Part shown: positions 46,563 through 57,534 of the stretch, piece after piece | Layout of the letters: every line of letters starts with the position of its first letter | Position numbering within the stretch: the first letter of the stretch is position 1 | Assembly: GCA_039000515.1 (NCBI GenBank) | Contig: JBCFYV010000220.1 | Span: forward strand, 1-64,000 | Length of the DNA: 64,000 nt | Direction: 5' to 3' | Source: Timema cristinae | Lineage: Eukaryota; Arthropoda; Insecta; Phasmatodea; Timematidae | Notes under the pieces: model-generated | Seen by the model: only the letters and a program-made list of their open reading frames with translations | What the model was told of the DNA's origin: nothing | Database searches by the model: none | Program-made: the position numbers and the translations under genes

Positions 46563-46815
46563 TTTTTTAGCACCGTGTATTACTTACCTTACTACCTTTT
46601 CGGGATATACACTTAAGTACTAATTACTCAAAAGGTTTTATGGATTAGGAAGGTTATATTTATAGGAAGTGTACCCGAATTTTCATGTGAGGAAGAGAGT
46701 AAAAATATTTTCTAAAAACCACCCTGAATACACCCGACCAAGATTCGAACCTCGATCTCCCCGTCATTGCTGGTCTAGTAAACTGTCCTTGAGGCTACCG
46801 AATGGGGGTCTCAGT
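46563..46815 (-). repeat. SINE family C
   Basis: TTAGCACCGTGTATTACTTACC tail with a small internal duplication, body GGAAGTGTACCCGAATTTTC, and reversed B box CCAAGATTCGAACCTCG. Confidence 0.7.
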
Positions 46816-47348
46816 ATAAATGACATATATTTTTGCCTCAACCTTTATAACAGCGGAAATCCAGCCTAGACGACACCGACATCTTTGTCAGCGTGCTCAT
46901 TGATGCGGAAAGATTTCCAGCGTCCAATCATGTGACGTTCAGCTGCCCCTTTTGATTGAATGTATAACTATGGATAAAAATATAATTCTGTAAAATTGTT
47001 AAAAAAAAACACTAATACATTGTAAAGGGAGAGAAGAGAGTATATGAAGAATGTTTTTATTTTAATATAAAAAGTCTTTTCGAAAATACAAACATACTTT
47101 TTCTGAAAAAGTTTTAAAAACATTTTCTATTTTTTAAGGTTATTTATTGATGTTACTAAATTCTATCAAAAGTGATATTTTAAATCGGCATATAAATACG
47201 TGAAAGTTGATCAGGTTTTGTAGTTTTTAGGTAACATTCTTAAGACGTAAAAATTGGACTTTACAGTTGCATCGATTTTGTTTTCTGTTTCCATCCATCT
47301 AAGAAGTGTTTCTGGTGAATGGAAGGCTAAAGGATTAATTTTTAAGCG
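46816..47348. other. AT-rich DNA between the interior repeats and the right arm
   Basis: No feature recognised. Confidence 0.4.
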
Positions 47349-47594
47349 TTACACATTTTTAGGTTCAGGCTCTTCCGATAGCACAACGTTATAACTTTTG
47401 TTTTTCTCAAGTTCGTTTAAGCACTTGACACGATTGTATTCCTCTTTCTCGATCATGTCTAACTCCCTGCATAATACCTCCTCGTCCCAACAGGTATCCT
47501 GGTGAGCAGCAGTTTGATGACATTGAATTTTGTGTCGAATAAGATTGGAAAGCTTTGCGTAGGATCCATCACAAACGCAGCATTTAAAAGGCAT
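47349..47594 (-). CDS. Arm gene 3, right copy: C2H2 protein, truncated to 81 residues
   Basis: The ATG at 47594 gives the same C2H2 finger as the left copy, with one Phe/Cys change beside it. Near 47362 the inverted repeat ends and two or three novel codons lead to a stop at 47349. The C-terminal 47 residues of the left copy are therefore missing because the repeat boundary cuts the gene. Expression, if any, would give a shorter finger protein. Its orientation is inward, mirroring the left arm. Confidence 0.55.
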   Translation of the reverse strand: MPFKCCVCDGSYAKLSNLIRHKIQCHQTAAHQDTCWDEEVLCRELDMIEKEEYNRVKCLNELEKNKSYNVVLSEEPEPKNV

Positions 47595-47852
47595 AATGTC
47601 AATTGGAGATGCAGCAAAAGAAATAAACAATCGCTCTTAACGTTTTTTTTCAAAATTTCACCACTAGCTCCTATGGCAGCAGCAGAGTACGTCTAGTTTA
47701 TTAATTCACTTTTAAACATCACACTTTGTCCTCCGAGATATATCATACAGCGTGCTTTAGATTTAAAGCGCTTACAATCCAAATAATAGATTGACTTTGG
47801 AAGGAAAACGTTACCGAAACTGCCCAGGCTGAGTATGTAGTCGGCGGGCGTT

Positions 47853-48521
47853 TCACATATAATTTTTGTAAATTGTTAAATCATCGAGATTTACAGGTTC
47901 TTCAGACTTTACCTCCGGCGGTGGTGGTGGGCACGCAGCTGACTCTGCTGGCTGGTAAACAGGCGACTCTGACTGTGGATACGCCAGTGAATCTGACGCC
48001 TGGTAGGTAGACGCCTCGGACGATGGGCACGCAGGTGACTCTACTGACTGGTAGACAGATGACTCTGACGACGGGTACGCCTGTGACGTGTGGTGGGTAG
48101 ACGACTCAGGTGGTGGGTACTCTGGGGCTGGGCACGTCTGTGACTCTGGGGGTGTGTACGGCTGTCTCTCTGAGGGCGGCGGCGGCGGCGTGAAGTACGG
48201 TGACGGATGGTGTGGAGCTCGGAAGGGTGGCGGTGGAGGTCGGGGTAACACAGCTACCACGTCCCCCTTGCGGAATTTGTAAACGTCGCACGTTACATCA
48301 CACATATACGTTTCCACGATTCTCTCGTAGGGTAGTACTTCCGTCGCTCGTATCGTGTGACAGGTAGAGTCACAAAACTCTATGTAGCCTCGCTCCTCTA
48401 CTTTGTAAATTACCTGTCTATCACACACCGCGACACTGTGAACATTCTCTCCCGTCATATAGGCACGCCCCTCCATCGTATGGCCCACAAATATTAAATT
48501 AATATAGACGGATCGAAGCAT
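47853..48521 (-). pseudogene. Arm gene 2, right copy: 222 codons, prematurely stopped
   Basis: The ATG at 48521 opens the same Cys-containing domain (YMTGENVHSVAVCDRQVIYK). Here the frame runs unbroken through the tail: a Pro-rich stretch, then repeated short units with SSES, YQ and ACP (such as SVYQSVESPACPSSEASTYQ), ending in acidic PPEVKSEEPVNL. A TGA at 47855-47853 stops it before the C-terminal segment still readable in the left copy. The low-complexity tail resembles mucin-like or activation-domain sequence. Function unknown. Confidence 0.65.
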
Positions 48522-48602
48522 GGTGAGCGTACCTGAGAGCTAAACGTCCTGTAGAGTCCCCTATGCTCCGCTGCCCGTTGTTGTTGTTAACTGCCGTGTC
48601 TC

Positions 48603-48893
48603 TTAAGGGCGTTCAAAGTTCACAATGGTAGGTGAACCGGGTTTTACTCCGGCGCAGGTAAATACCTGTTTTTCTTTATTTAACTCACACACGTCTTCAT
48701 CTGTAAGAGTACCAAACCGGCAGGGTAGAAATACACAAAGCTCGCCGTCTAGGTAGGCTATTAGGCGTCTCCCGAACTTTGTATTGACGGCTTTTAGTTT
48801 ATCCACCGAGTACTTTTGATCTACGGCTAGATCACACAATTTGACGGTCTGCACCGCGTCGACGATATTTACCAGATGCTGTAACTTGTCCAT
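48603..48893 (-). CDS. Arm gene 1, right copy: 96-residue protein, function unknown
   Basis: Intact ORF of the same length as the left copy, with four residue differences (Leu, Arg, Gln and Pro in place of Phe, Trp, Leu and Ala). Otherwise the DNA is identical over 291 bp by my alignment. It lies behind the mirrored CRE/TATA promoter at 48894-48985. The description given for the left copy applies: a beta-rich centre, no membrane or signal sequence, unfamiliar family. Confidence 0.7.
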   Translation of the reverse strand: MDKLQHLVNIVDAVQTVKLCDLAVDQKYSVDKLKAVNTKFGRRLIAYLDGELCVFLPCRFGTLTDEDVCELNKEKQVFTCAGVKPGSPTIVNFERP

Positions 48894-48985
48894 ATTGGAC
48901 CGCTCTACAAACGTTTATAAATAGACAACCAAGTGGGCACCCCTCTTTATAGCCACCCCGTTCCTCGTTTGACGTCACACGATAT
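48894..48985 (-). promoter_or_regulatory. CRE/TATA promoter of the right arm cassette
   Basis: TTTATA (TATAAA on the minus strand) near 48914 and 48946, and TGACGTCA near 48970, in the same spacing as the left arm. Confidence 0.7.
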
Positions 48986-49275
48986 ATTCTTGTCTCGACT
49001 TGTTTTGTCCGCCCGCCAAACTGGCGCCCGTGTCGATGACCTTGATATCTAAGCTTGTCTCAACTCGTCTTGTTGTGCCGACATACTGGCGCCAGGGTTG
49101 CGACATAACACGCAATGATTACGTCATTGGGAAAACCCCAAGGTTGTTGAGGTCAAGATCTATTCTTGTCTCGTGAGCCGTCAAGCTGACGCCAGGGAAA
49201 ACCCCCCGCTGCCCGGGGCAATGACCTCAATATCTATTCTTGTCTTGTCTGCCCGACATACTGGCGCCAGAGTTG
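48986..49275. repeat. CTGGCGCCAG palindrome modules, inner set, right arm
   Basis: CTGGCGCCAG near 49067 and 49261, plus altered forms, with TATTCTTGTCTTGTCTGCCC and CCCGGGGCAATGACCTC blocks. Confidence 0.78.
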
Positions 49276-49277
49276 GG

Positions 49278-50642
49278 ACATAACACGCGATGATTACGTC
49301 ATAGGAAAAAAACTCAGTTTGTCCGGTCCGAGAGCTGTGGGTGGAGGAACATTTCCAGGCATTTCGACAGACGCTACCAAACAACCAATTTTAGTAGACT
49401 TGTGACGGGGGATAGCGGCCCCTAACTGTGGATTCCGAGGCCCCTGATTGTGCATGTGTCAGCTAGAGTTGTGACATAACACACAATGATTACGGCATAG
49501 GAAAAAGACCCAGGTTGTCCGGTCCGAGAGCTGCGGGTGGAGGTACATTTCCAGGCATTTCGACAGACGCTACCAAACAAACAATTTTAGTAGACTTGTG
49601 ACGGGGGTAGTGGCCCCTAACTGTGGATTCCGAGGCCCCTGATTGTGCATGTGTCAGCTAGAGTTGTGACATAACACGCAATGATTACAGCATAGGAAAA
49701 AAACCAGGTTGTCCGGTCCGAGAGCTGCGGGTGGAGGTACATTTCCAGGCATTTCGACAGACGCTACCAAAAAAACAATTTTAGTAGACTTGTGACGGGG
49801 GTAGTGGCCCCTAACTGTGGATTCCGAGGCCCCTGATTGTGCATGTGTCAGCTAGAGTTGTGACATAACACGCAATGATTACAGCATAGAAAAAAACCAG
49901 GTTGTCCGGTCCGAGAGCTGCGGGTGGAGGTACATTTCCAGGCATTTCGACAGACGCTACCAAAAAAACAATTTTAGTAGACTTGTGACGGGGGTAGTGG
50001 CTCCTAACTGTGGATTCCGAGGCCCCTGATTGTGCATGTGTCAGCTAGAGTTGTGACATAACACGCAATGATTACGGCATAGGAAAAAACCCAGGTTGTC
50101 CGGTCCGAGAGCTGCGGGTGGAGGTACATTTCCAGGAATTTTGACAGACGCTACCAAACAACCAATTTTAGTAGACTTGTGACGGGGGTAGTGGCCCCTA
50201 ACTGTGGATTCCGAGGCCCCTGATTGTGCATGTGTCAGCTAGATTTGTGACATAACACGCAATGATTACGGCATAGGAAAAAACCCAGGTTGTCCGGTCC
50301 TAGAGCTGCGGGTGGAGGTACATTTCCAGGAATTTCGACAGACGCTACCAAACAACCAATTTTAGTAGACTTGTGACGGGGGTAGTGGCCACTAACTGTG
50401 GATTCCGAGGCCCCTGATTGTGCATAATTAGAGATGCTAGAGTTGCGACATAACACGCAATGATTACGGCATAGGAAAAAACCCAGGTTGTCCGGTCCGA
50501 GAGCTGCGGGTTGAGGTACATTTCCAGGCATTTCGACAGACGCTACCAAACAACCAATTTTAGTAGACTTGTGATGGGGGTAGTGGCCCCTAACTGTGAA
50601 TTCCAAGGCCCCTGATTGTGCATGTGTCAGCTAGAGATGTGA
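49278..50642. repeat. 195-bp tandem repeats, seven units, right arm
   Basis: ACATAACA marks recur near 49278, 49474, 49669, 49863, 50056, 50250, 50458 and 50642. The spacing is 193-196 bp except for one 208 and one 184, caused by a local insertion and deletion near 50430. Content is as in the left array, reversed. Confidence 0.9.
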
Positions 50643-50654
50643 CATAACACGTCA

Positions 50655-51240
50655 GGGTTGGTAGTCGAGCGGGGAGGCGGATGTGGAAAGCAGGTCAAAA
50701 TTGGTGGGGGAAGGAGGATATTTATAGCAACCAATCAGAGGAAAGTAGGTCACTCAAACATGGCGTCAGGGTGGCGAAGGAGGAGGGGGGTCTCTGGAAC
50801 AAATTACCACACTCTACCACAAAGCACCATAGCGCAAGGTTCATGCTGCTTGTTCCTGGACAGTTGCTTGTGACAGAAGAGCCGATGTTCATTCTAGGCT
50901 TGTCAGTCATAGCGCAAGCTTCGTGCCGAGCCCTCCGTCAAACTGACGCCAGGGAAAACCCCCGTTGCCCGGGGCAATGACCTCAATATCTATTCTTGTC
51001 TTGTCTGCCCGACATACTGGCGCCAAGTAAAAACCCCGTTTCCCGGGGCAATGACCTCAATATCTATTAACAATCATCAAGAACCAACATGTCCAGGGTT
51101 GGTAGTCGAGGGGGAGGGGGGAGGCGGTTGTGGAAAGCAGGTCATATTTGGTGGGGAAGGAGGCTATTTATAGCAGCCAATCAGAGGAAAGTAGGTCACG
51201 GTACTCAAACAGGATGTTGCAACATAACACGCAATGATTA
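50655..51240 (-). promoter_or_regulatory. Outer regulatory tip, right arm
   Basis: Mirrors the left tip: two CCAAT/TATA modules (TATTTATAGC..CCAATCAGAGG near 50728 and 51166) flank CTGGCGCCA-type modules (50940-51070), with TGACGTAAT-type sites near the end. Confidence 0.65.
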
Positions 51241-51303
51241 CGTCACACAAATTGGGGTCAAAGGTCAAAGGTCAAATTGGGGCCATACGCCGCCCACACT
51301 ACT

Positions 51304-51309
51304 TAAGTG
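51304..51309. repeat. Right 6-bp target-site duplication TAAGTG
   Basis: Directly follows the terminal CCGCCCACACTACT and matches 36356-36361. Confidence 0.88.
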
Positions 51310-51940
51310 AGATCTAATGAGTGCCAAGTTAAACTTCCAATATGTTTCCAAAGAACTGTCACTTCTCGTCTATTTGCACACTTAGATAGACTGCATACCG
51401 GATTCTTTCATGTATGTTTACCCATATACATTAATACATATGAAACTGAATAATTGAAACTGTTGCAGAAACAGAATGTAAAAAATAAGTGAAAAGTTAT
51501 TTTGAAAGCCATTGCAAGTTGAACTCTATTAGATATCACTTCTTTCCGGGGCTGAAAGAGAATTTTGTTGGTGTAGAACTTGGCGCTTTTTTATATAAAT
51601 GTTTTAGCGAGATACTTTTACAAACACAGTCCCATTATATATAAAAATCAAAATTATATTCTGTAGAATTAGTTCAATATTATGTATTTTTTCTTGAATT
51701 AATGGGACATTCTTATAAATATATTAAAATAACTGTATTATTTTAAGTAGGCCTATCGATACCATTGTTTTAATTTTATTTAGATGGATTGAATAATTTA
51801 ACAGTACATGATATTGTTTTCAAATGTGTGTTTTAACCTAAAAAAAGGTCTACACACTACATGACAAGGGATTCACACATGTATTATTCCATAAGATATG
51901 CTCTACACGACACATGCATATGAATATAAATTATATATAT
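51310..51940. other. AT-rich right flank, no feature seen
   Basis: Nothing recognised. Confidence 0.4.
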
Positions 51941-52285
51941 AGTTATGTATGTAGATGTATGTATGTATGTATGTATGTATGTATGTATGTATGTATGTAT
52001 GTATGTATGTATGTATGTATGTATGTATGTATGTATGTATGTATTATGTATGTATGTATGTATGTATGTATGTATGTATGTATGTATGTATGTATGTATG
52101 TATGTATGTATGTATGTATGTATGTATGTATGTATGTATGTATGTATGTATGTATGTATGTATGTATGTATGTATGTATGTATGTATGTATGTATGTACG
52201 TACGTACGTACGTATGCATGTATGTATGTATGTATGTATGTATGTATGTATGTATGTATTGTGTGTATGTATGTATGTATGTATA
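51941..52285. repeat. TATG tetranucleotide microsatellite, about 340 bp
   Basis: Nearly uninterrupted TATG units, with a phase slip near 52045, TACG variants near 52196-52214, and a break at 52259. Long open frames on both strands through it are artefacts. Confidence 0.98.
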
Positions 52286-53799
52286 TGATTTTTACTGTGT
52301 ACTAGACACGGAAGCAATTAAAGGAACAACCGTGTGTGTGTTTTATAATTACATTTGAGTCAATTTGTTTGTCATAACCATATTTGGCACGCTTATAGCC
52401 ACTCTTTCGGATACTTTTGTCCATGGTTTTTGATATTCATTCATACAGCCATTTTCAGTTTAAAATATCTTGTTAAAAAAAGAATTATCCAGGCAAATGT
52501 GTGTTATAAAAAGAACAAAAGTTGTTTTTATTCCAACTTTAAGGATTTTGTTTCACTTCTTTGAGCTATTAACCAAACTAGGTTAAACATTTCTAAAATA
52601 TTTGGAAATATAGATTATATATGCATTTGTCGCCAAAGAAAACAATTTTGGCTTTGGGATCGTGAAAATTTTCAGCCTAGAGATTATGTTTAGACTTTGC
52701 GTTTTATGTGGCCTCGAAAACAAAAAGGTGGGTTTTGTATTTCTATATGACCCCTTGCCTATCTGTATGTCCCTGGGGCTCAAGAGAAAACGATAATGAT
52801 GGAATTCTTTCAAACTTTAATAATTATATATATTATGGTTAAACCTTGAGGTGTTTTTTAAATTTTGATTTAAGCCCTCAAATTAGGGTAGTTTACTGAT
52901 ACTTGATTTTTGAAAATTCAATTTAAAAAAAAAATAGTTTTAATTATTTTGTTTAAAATGGATACTTGGCCAGTGTTTTACAGGATAAATAAAGTTGTAA
53001 GTCTATAATCGTTTCTTAGAGGGAAAGTATATATGTGTTTACTAGCTATTAATAGTATAGTAAATAGTTCCAGAAAGACATATTTATTGGGCCACAAATA
53101 TTAGTTAGATCGGGCCTCAAATTACGTTACTAAAATATTAAATTATAAAAATATCCAAACGAAACTCAAACCACTCATTGCAATATTTTTAAGTGATTGT
53201 TACATTACTATTTTGTATGTTTGGCATAAATCTAGAGATCTAAGTGTATCCAAACCATCCATAAATTTACAGTACAAAATCAGTTTTAATAAAGTATTAT
53301 TTTAAAGTATTAATGAACTTAATTATTACTAACTTAAAAATTAGTATTGTTAATAAGAAAGAATATTTTGTAATATCTTCAAAGTAATTTTTGAAAATCA
53401 TATCATTTAAATTTTAAAGGATTCTAAATTAAAAATGAGAATGTGTTTTAGGCCAGAAATATCTACGAATCATGTGCCCTTGCACAAAAAAATTATTTGT
53501 TTGAATCCATTTCCTGCGATCTATTCTAGCCATAATTTCTGTGAAACAGGGTCACAAAATACCAAGTCCGAAAAAATGCATTGTCATATCCAAAGGGAAT
53601 TCAGAATACTCATAGCCTTATAAGCTATAGTCATAAAATGATTGATTTTTACTTGTGGCTCTTATTAACCATATAGATAATCTCAAAAATGTGAAAATTT
53701 TCTTACATATTAAATGTGGCTGACACAAAGCTTTGTTTCATAAATTTTTAGCTTTGCGCATCAATATAGGCCCACATAATGGGTTCCTTATACGATTTT
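52286..53799. other. AT-rich DNA, no feature seen
   Basis: Short open frames without domains; no repeats recognised. Confidence 0.4.
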
Positions 53800-54000
53800 T
53801 CCGACCAAGTCTTATTACCCACTTGGGCTATCCGCATTTAATGACGCTTATTGAGTGTTGGACATAAAGGTGGAATTTAAATTAAATGTACCCACATTTG
53901 CGTGGAGGATAAGTGGGAAACTATTTAGGAAACACACTCTCGTTGCACCTATCTGGAATTCGAACCTTGACCTCACTGTAACCATAAAACCAGAACCCGA
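53800..54000 (-). repeat. SINE family C
   Basis: CTTATTACCCACTTGGGCTATCCGC tail, AATGTACCCACATTTGCGTGG body, and GGAATTCGAACCTTGACC reversed B box. Confidence 0.6.
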
Positions 54001-55058
54001 TATTTAGTTCACATGCCTATTGATCCGAGGATAAAATATAAACATATGGTACATTTAAAGTGACTCGACCAAACGGGCTGTTTTTGGTCCAATATGACCA
54101 ATTATTTTAATCAAATAAAAGGTGTATCTCTTTTAAACTAAATTTGGTTCATCAATAGTAGTTACATTTAGAGTGTTAACGGCTATTTTTTGTATGTTTA
54201 GGCAATAATAGAAAGAAGCTACTAGTTTATAGGACCAAAATATTTGTTTGAAAAAATTGTGTTCAAAAATATTAAATATAACCGTCAGGTTTTATGGAAA
54301 TTTTGTGTTAAAAAGGTTAAAATAATGAGTACAAATTTGGAAGAAAAACACACAAATACGGTTGTTCATTCAATTTTAGCGAGATTTTACTTTTAGTAAA
54401 GTATCAAACTGGACAGTAGACATGTAAATGAGAACCTGTTATCACTTAAAATATCAAACAAAAATCAATATTTATAATTAATTATAAATAATAAGCTACA
54501 TTAATAGTGTGTTTAGAATTATTTGTACTTATATTTGTACATGAGTATTCGTGGTTAGTTATGGTTAAGCAATTTAAAAGTATTGCAAAATTTATAGAAT
54601 AAAAATGTATTATTCATGTTTGTTACATTAGATTCAATACTTTAATGAATAATGCTTTATTAGTTCCGTAAGCACCACAAAATTGTCTACATATTTTTTT
54701 AAACCTACCTATTGTCATTAGCCATCACATTATTTTCAGTATGGATTACATTTGGAGAAATCGATACGAATGAATATCACAAATAAATATTACTCTTTAT
54801 TTATACGGGAAGTTAGCAAGTTGTTAGAGTTACTATCTTCAAGAAAAAGTAAAGAGATTTCAGGTATTTCCGAGAAACTAATAAGCTGTTGCTCATTTCC
54901 AAAGTTGTACATTACCACCCAATTCATTCTCTCTCTCTCTTCTCAGTTGTACACAACCCTAGCGGGGCTAAGACCTTTCAAGGTAGAAACTCATTAGCAC
55001 CAGTTACGAGCTGCCTTTAAATTTGAAGGTTATTTCAAAGTTATTTGGAAGTAAACTT
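54001..55058. other. AT-rich DNA, no feature seen
   Basis: No coding or repeat signal recognised. The last six bases (AAACTT, 55053-55058) are the candidate target duplication of the next element, whose other end is outside the window. Confidence 0.4.
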
Positions 55059-55290
55059 AGTAGCTAGGATGGCCACCTAAATCACGCTGGGATTGGTGGG
55101 ATTTGGTCACGTGACCACGCCTCCTGCTCTGTGATTGGCTGATCCCCTCCTTCCCCCACCCCTCCTTCCGCTCCCCTACTTTCCTCTGATTGGCTGTTGG
55201 TTTTCCCCTACAGCCTGCTTGGTTTTCCCCCTCCCCTACAAACCCTGGACATGTTGGTTATTGCTGATTAATTATTAATTATCGTTAATT
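55059..55290 (+). promoter_or_regulatory. Diverged terminal tip of the second element
   Basis: Two GTGATTGGCTG/CTGATTGGCTG (reverse CCAAT) sites near 55131 and 55186, C-rich tracts, CACGTGAC near 55110, and the shared CCCTGGACATGTTGGTTATTG. The TATA box of the other element's tip is not kept. Confidence 0.6.
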
Positions 55291-56597
55291 GATTATTGTT
55301 AATTAATTAATTGGTATAATAGAGGCGTTGGAGTTATTATTGGTAGGATAGAGGTGTTTTTATTCATCAATTAGGGCGCTGTAGTTTATTTGCTGAAGCA
55401 TAGAGACAACCGGGGCTCGCGCTCCATGATTTCAGTCTTTCTCCGCCGGCTGACCGATAGCAAATGACGCCAGCTTCTCCAGCAGGGGCTCGCTGCCTTC
55501 TGCTGACCAACTCAGCCTTTCTCTTTTCCCTCCCCACCCCTCCCCCCAGAGCCGGGGTTGTTCATCCCTCCCCCGGTCATTACCTTCTGGGGGTGACGTA
55601 CCGAGCAATAACCTCCATTCACCTTGAGGAGTCATTGTGTTTCTCAAAATAGACACCTGCAAGACAGCTCGGAAAACTCCCTTTAAACGGCAGTTTCGCT
55701 TTTACATCCCATGAAAGTGGACATGTTTTGGCCCAACAGCTCTCTCACACACACATCCAACTTGTTGGTTCTTTGAGGGAGGCTCCCCCGCCCAAGTCAG
55801 CTCTCTCACACACATCCAACTTGTTGGAGGGAGAGTGTAAAATCATCCTCGAATCACTAACGCCCTCCTCAAAAAATAGTTGTGGGTACTGGGCTCAACT
55901 CTCTATACTGCGTGGGGTGCTTTTCACGGGTGGTGAATTTACTGTTCTATAGCTAAGTTAGTTTGTAAGTCGTGTGCTGATATAATCTGCGTGTCTAGAT
56001 TGGATTCGAACCAGAGACCATCAAATTACTACGCGCCTCACCAACGGCACGATTAGTTAGTTACCCCTTAATAGGCGATAACACCGCACGCGGACTAAGT
56101 ACAGATAAATTAAATGGCTAATCCTCTGTAATTGTATCTGTATAACGAATATGAAAACGGGTATTTAGCTTAACATTGCACGTAACATAAAGAATGACCA
56201 CATGGTTTAAGGCGCTACTATAGCAAAATACTATACTACTAAATATGGGAGGAAGTCGGAGTTTTAAGCGGTTGCTATATTAACTACGCTAATAGATCAG
56301 CTGTGAGCTTGTTCATTCTGTGCACCATCATTTGCATGGCAAGAGTGGTCTTACATCCCGTGAAAAGTGGACATTGGGCACTCGTGTGGTGTTAATCCTC
56401 CTAAAATACACCTTAATAGCTTCAGCAATTTATTCATATATATGTACATATTTCTCATGCAATTATATAACTGCACACTCTGCTGAATAGGCCATCTACC
56501 GAGTCGCTGATGGCTAGGTTATCTGATAGCTTGTGATAATTGGAATCACATAATGTAGTTGACAATTTCCATGTCTATCACAGATTCACTGCCTTAA
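55291..56597. other. Second element, pyrimidine-rich and repeat-bearing region, no gene supported
   Basis: CAGCTCTCTCACACACACATCCAACTTGTTGG recurs at about 55738 and 55798. A reversed tRNA-like box (GGATTCGAACCAGAGACC) lies near 56002. A block at 56389-56440 is mirrored at 57541-57601. Confidence 0.45.
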
Positions 56598-56893
56598 ATT
56601 ATTATTAATATTATCACTGCGTATTACTACCCGTTCAGGTTATACGCACTTACGCTAATACGTAATGATAGGGTGATTGTGAGATGAAATGGAGGACCTA
56701 CAGTTTAACGTGGGATCCGAACCACGGTGGAGGCCTGGCATTCCACACATTCACAAGTTGTGATTAATACACTTCTTGTCAGAGGTGAAGGAAGGGTTTT
56801 GCAATCAGATAAATCTGTGCCGGGACTGAGGATTAATCCCCAGACCCACCGCAGAGAAGTCTGACACCTTACCCCTAGACCACCGGGTCACCG
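56598..56893 (-). repeat. SINE family B, near full length
   Basis: Tail ATTACTACCCGTTCAGGTTATACG, body CCTACAGTTTAACGTGGGATC, and head CAGAGAAGTCTGACACCTTACC..CCACCGGGTCACC. Same layout as 23566-23846. Confidence 0.8.
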
Positions 56894-56914
56894 CTTTCAT
56901 TCTTAAAACTCTTA

Positions 56915-57015
56915 ATGTTTCTTTTTTTCAGACATTCATCTACAACATTTAACCACATCTTAGATGGTCTACCTCTTCCTTTTGATCCACACAGTCTACC
57001 TTCATATATTTGCTA
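56915..57015 (-). pseudogene. LINE 3'-terminal coding fragment
   Basis: The minus strand reads LCGSKGRGRPSKMWLNVVDE followed by CLKKR, the usual end (KGRGRPxxxW) of RTE/CR1-like polyproteins. It is related to the fragment at 45050-45640. Confidence 0.6.
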
Positions 57016-57534
57016 AGTCACTCATCCTCTACATATATATAATATTTATTAAAAAGGGTCTTATATTTATCAGTTACTAATCAATATTCTCAATAAATAA
57101 AGCTATTATCGCAACATACACTTAAATCACTTGAACTTTATACTTGACAGGTCTGCTGCAAGATCGGGAAGGGGTGCCGCAAGATTTTAAGGGGGAATAT
57201 ATTAATAAAATATAAATAAAAATATTAGAACACAGTAATGAAAATAAAGAAATGGAAGAAAATTTTGTTTTTCAGTGTTTTTGTGAATTGCACTTGTCAC
57301 AGCCCCCAATATAAGACAAAGCTATTGCAACATTAAAATCCAAAGCAATAAAGTCTTGAGAATGATTTGCGTGTTGTGTTGTCAACAATTAGGACAGACT
57401 GATGACTATGTGCTCTGAATAATCACAAGTCTCACATTAATAAAACAATTCTACTATTATTTGACTAGAGTAATCTCACATTGTGTTTGGCTAGTGTGCT
57501 AATTTATTGGTTTCCAAAACAATTTATCTCTATC
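57016..57534. other. AT-rich DNA, no feature seen
   Basis: Nothing recognised. Confidence 0.4.

Larger units (their letters stand above)
36362..51303. mobile_element. 14.9-kb long-TIR element, Polinton/Maverick-like, lacking core genes
   Basis: The ends AGTAGTGTGGGCGG...CCGCCCACACTACT are inverted and sit exactly inside a 6-bp duplication. Long inverted arms (36362-39787 and 47362-51303) match closely. A 6-bp target duplication, an AG start, kilobase TIRs and a 15-20 kb size are known Polinton traits. Each arm encodes three small proteins pointing inward. The 7.6-kb middle contains no recognisable DNA polymerase, integrase, packaging ATPase, protease or capsid gene. It holds SINEs, a LINE fragment and a 60-bp piece of the arm's own second gene. 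It is either a deletion derivative filled by later insertions or an element that carried host DNA between its ends. Confidence 0.82.
47362..51303 (-). repeat. Right terminal inverted repeat (3.9 kb)
   Basis: Same order of parts as the left arm in reverse. It is about 0.5 kb longer because the 195-bp array has seven units rather than four. Confidence 0.88.

Noticed and set aside
36362..51303. Nimavirus-, nudivirus- or parvovirus-type integration
   Set aside because: Repeat regions and long inverted ends recall such viruses. The 6-bp target duplication, AG termini and the linked Polinton-type polymerase at 60-64 kb fit a Polinton/adintovirus-like origin better. No hallmark gene of the others was seen.
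51884..52358. Five overlapping open frames of 110-137 codons on both strands
   Set aside because: They are translations of the TATG microsatellite (repeating Met-Tyr-Val-Cys or His-Thr-Tyr-Ile), not genes.
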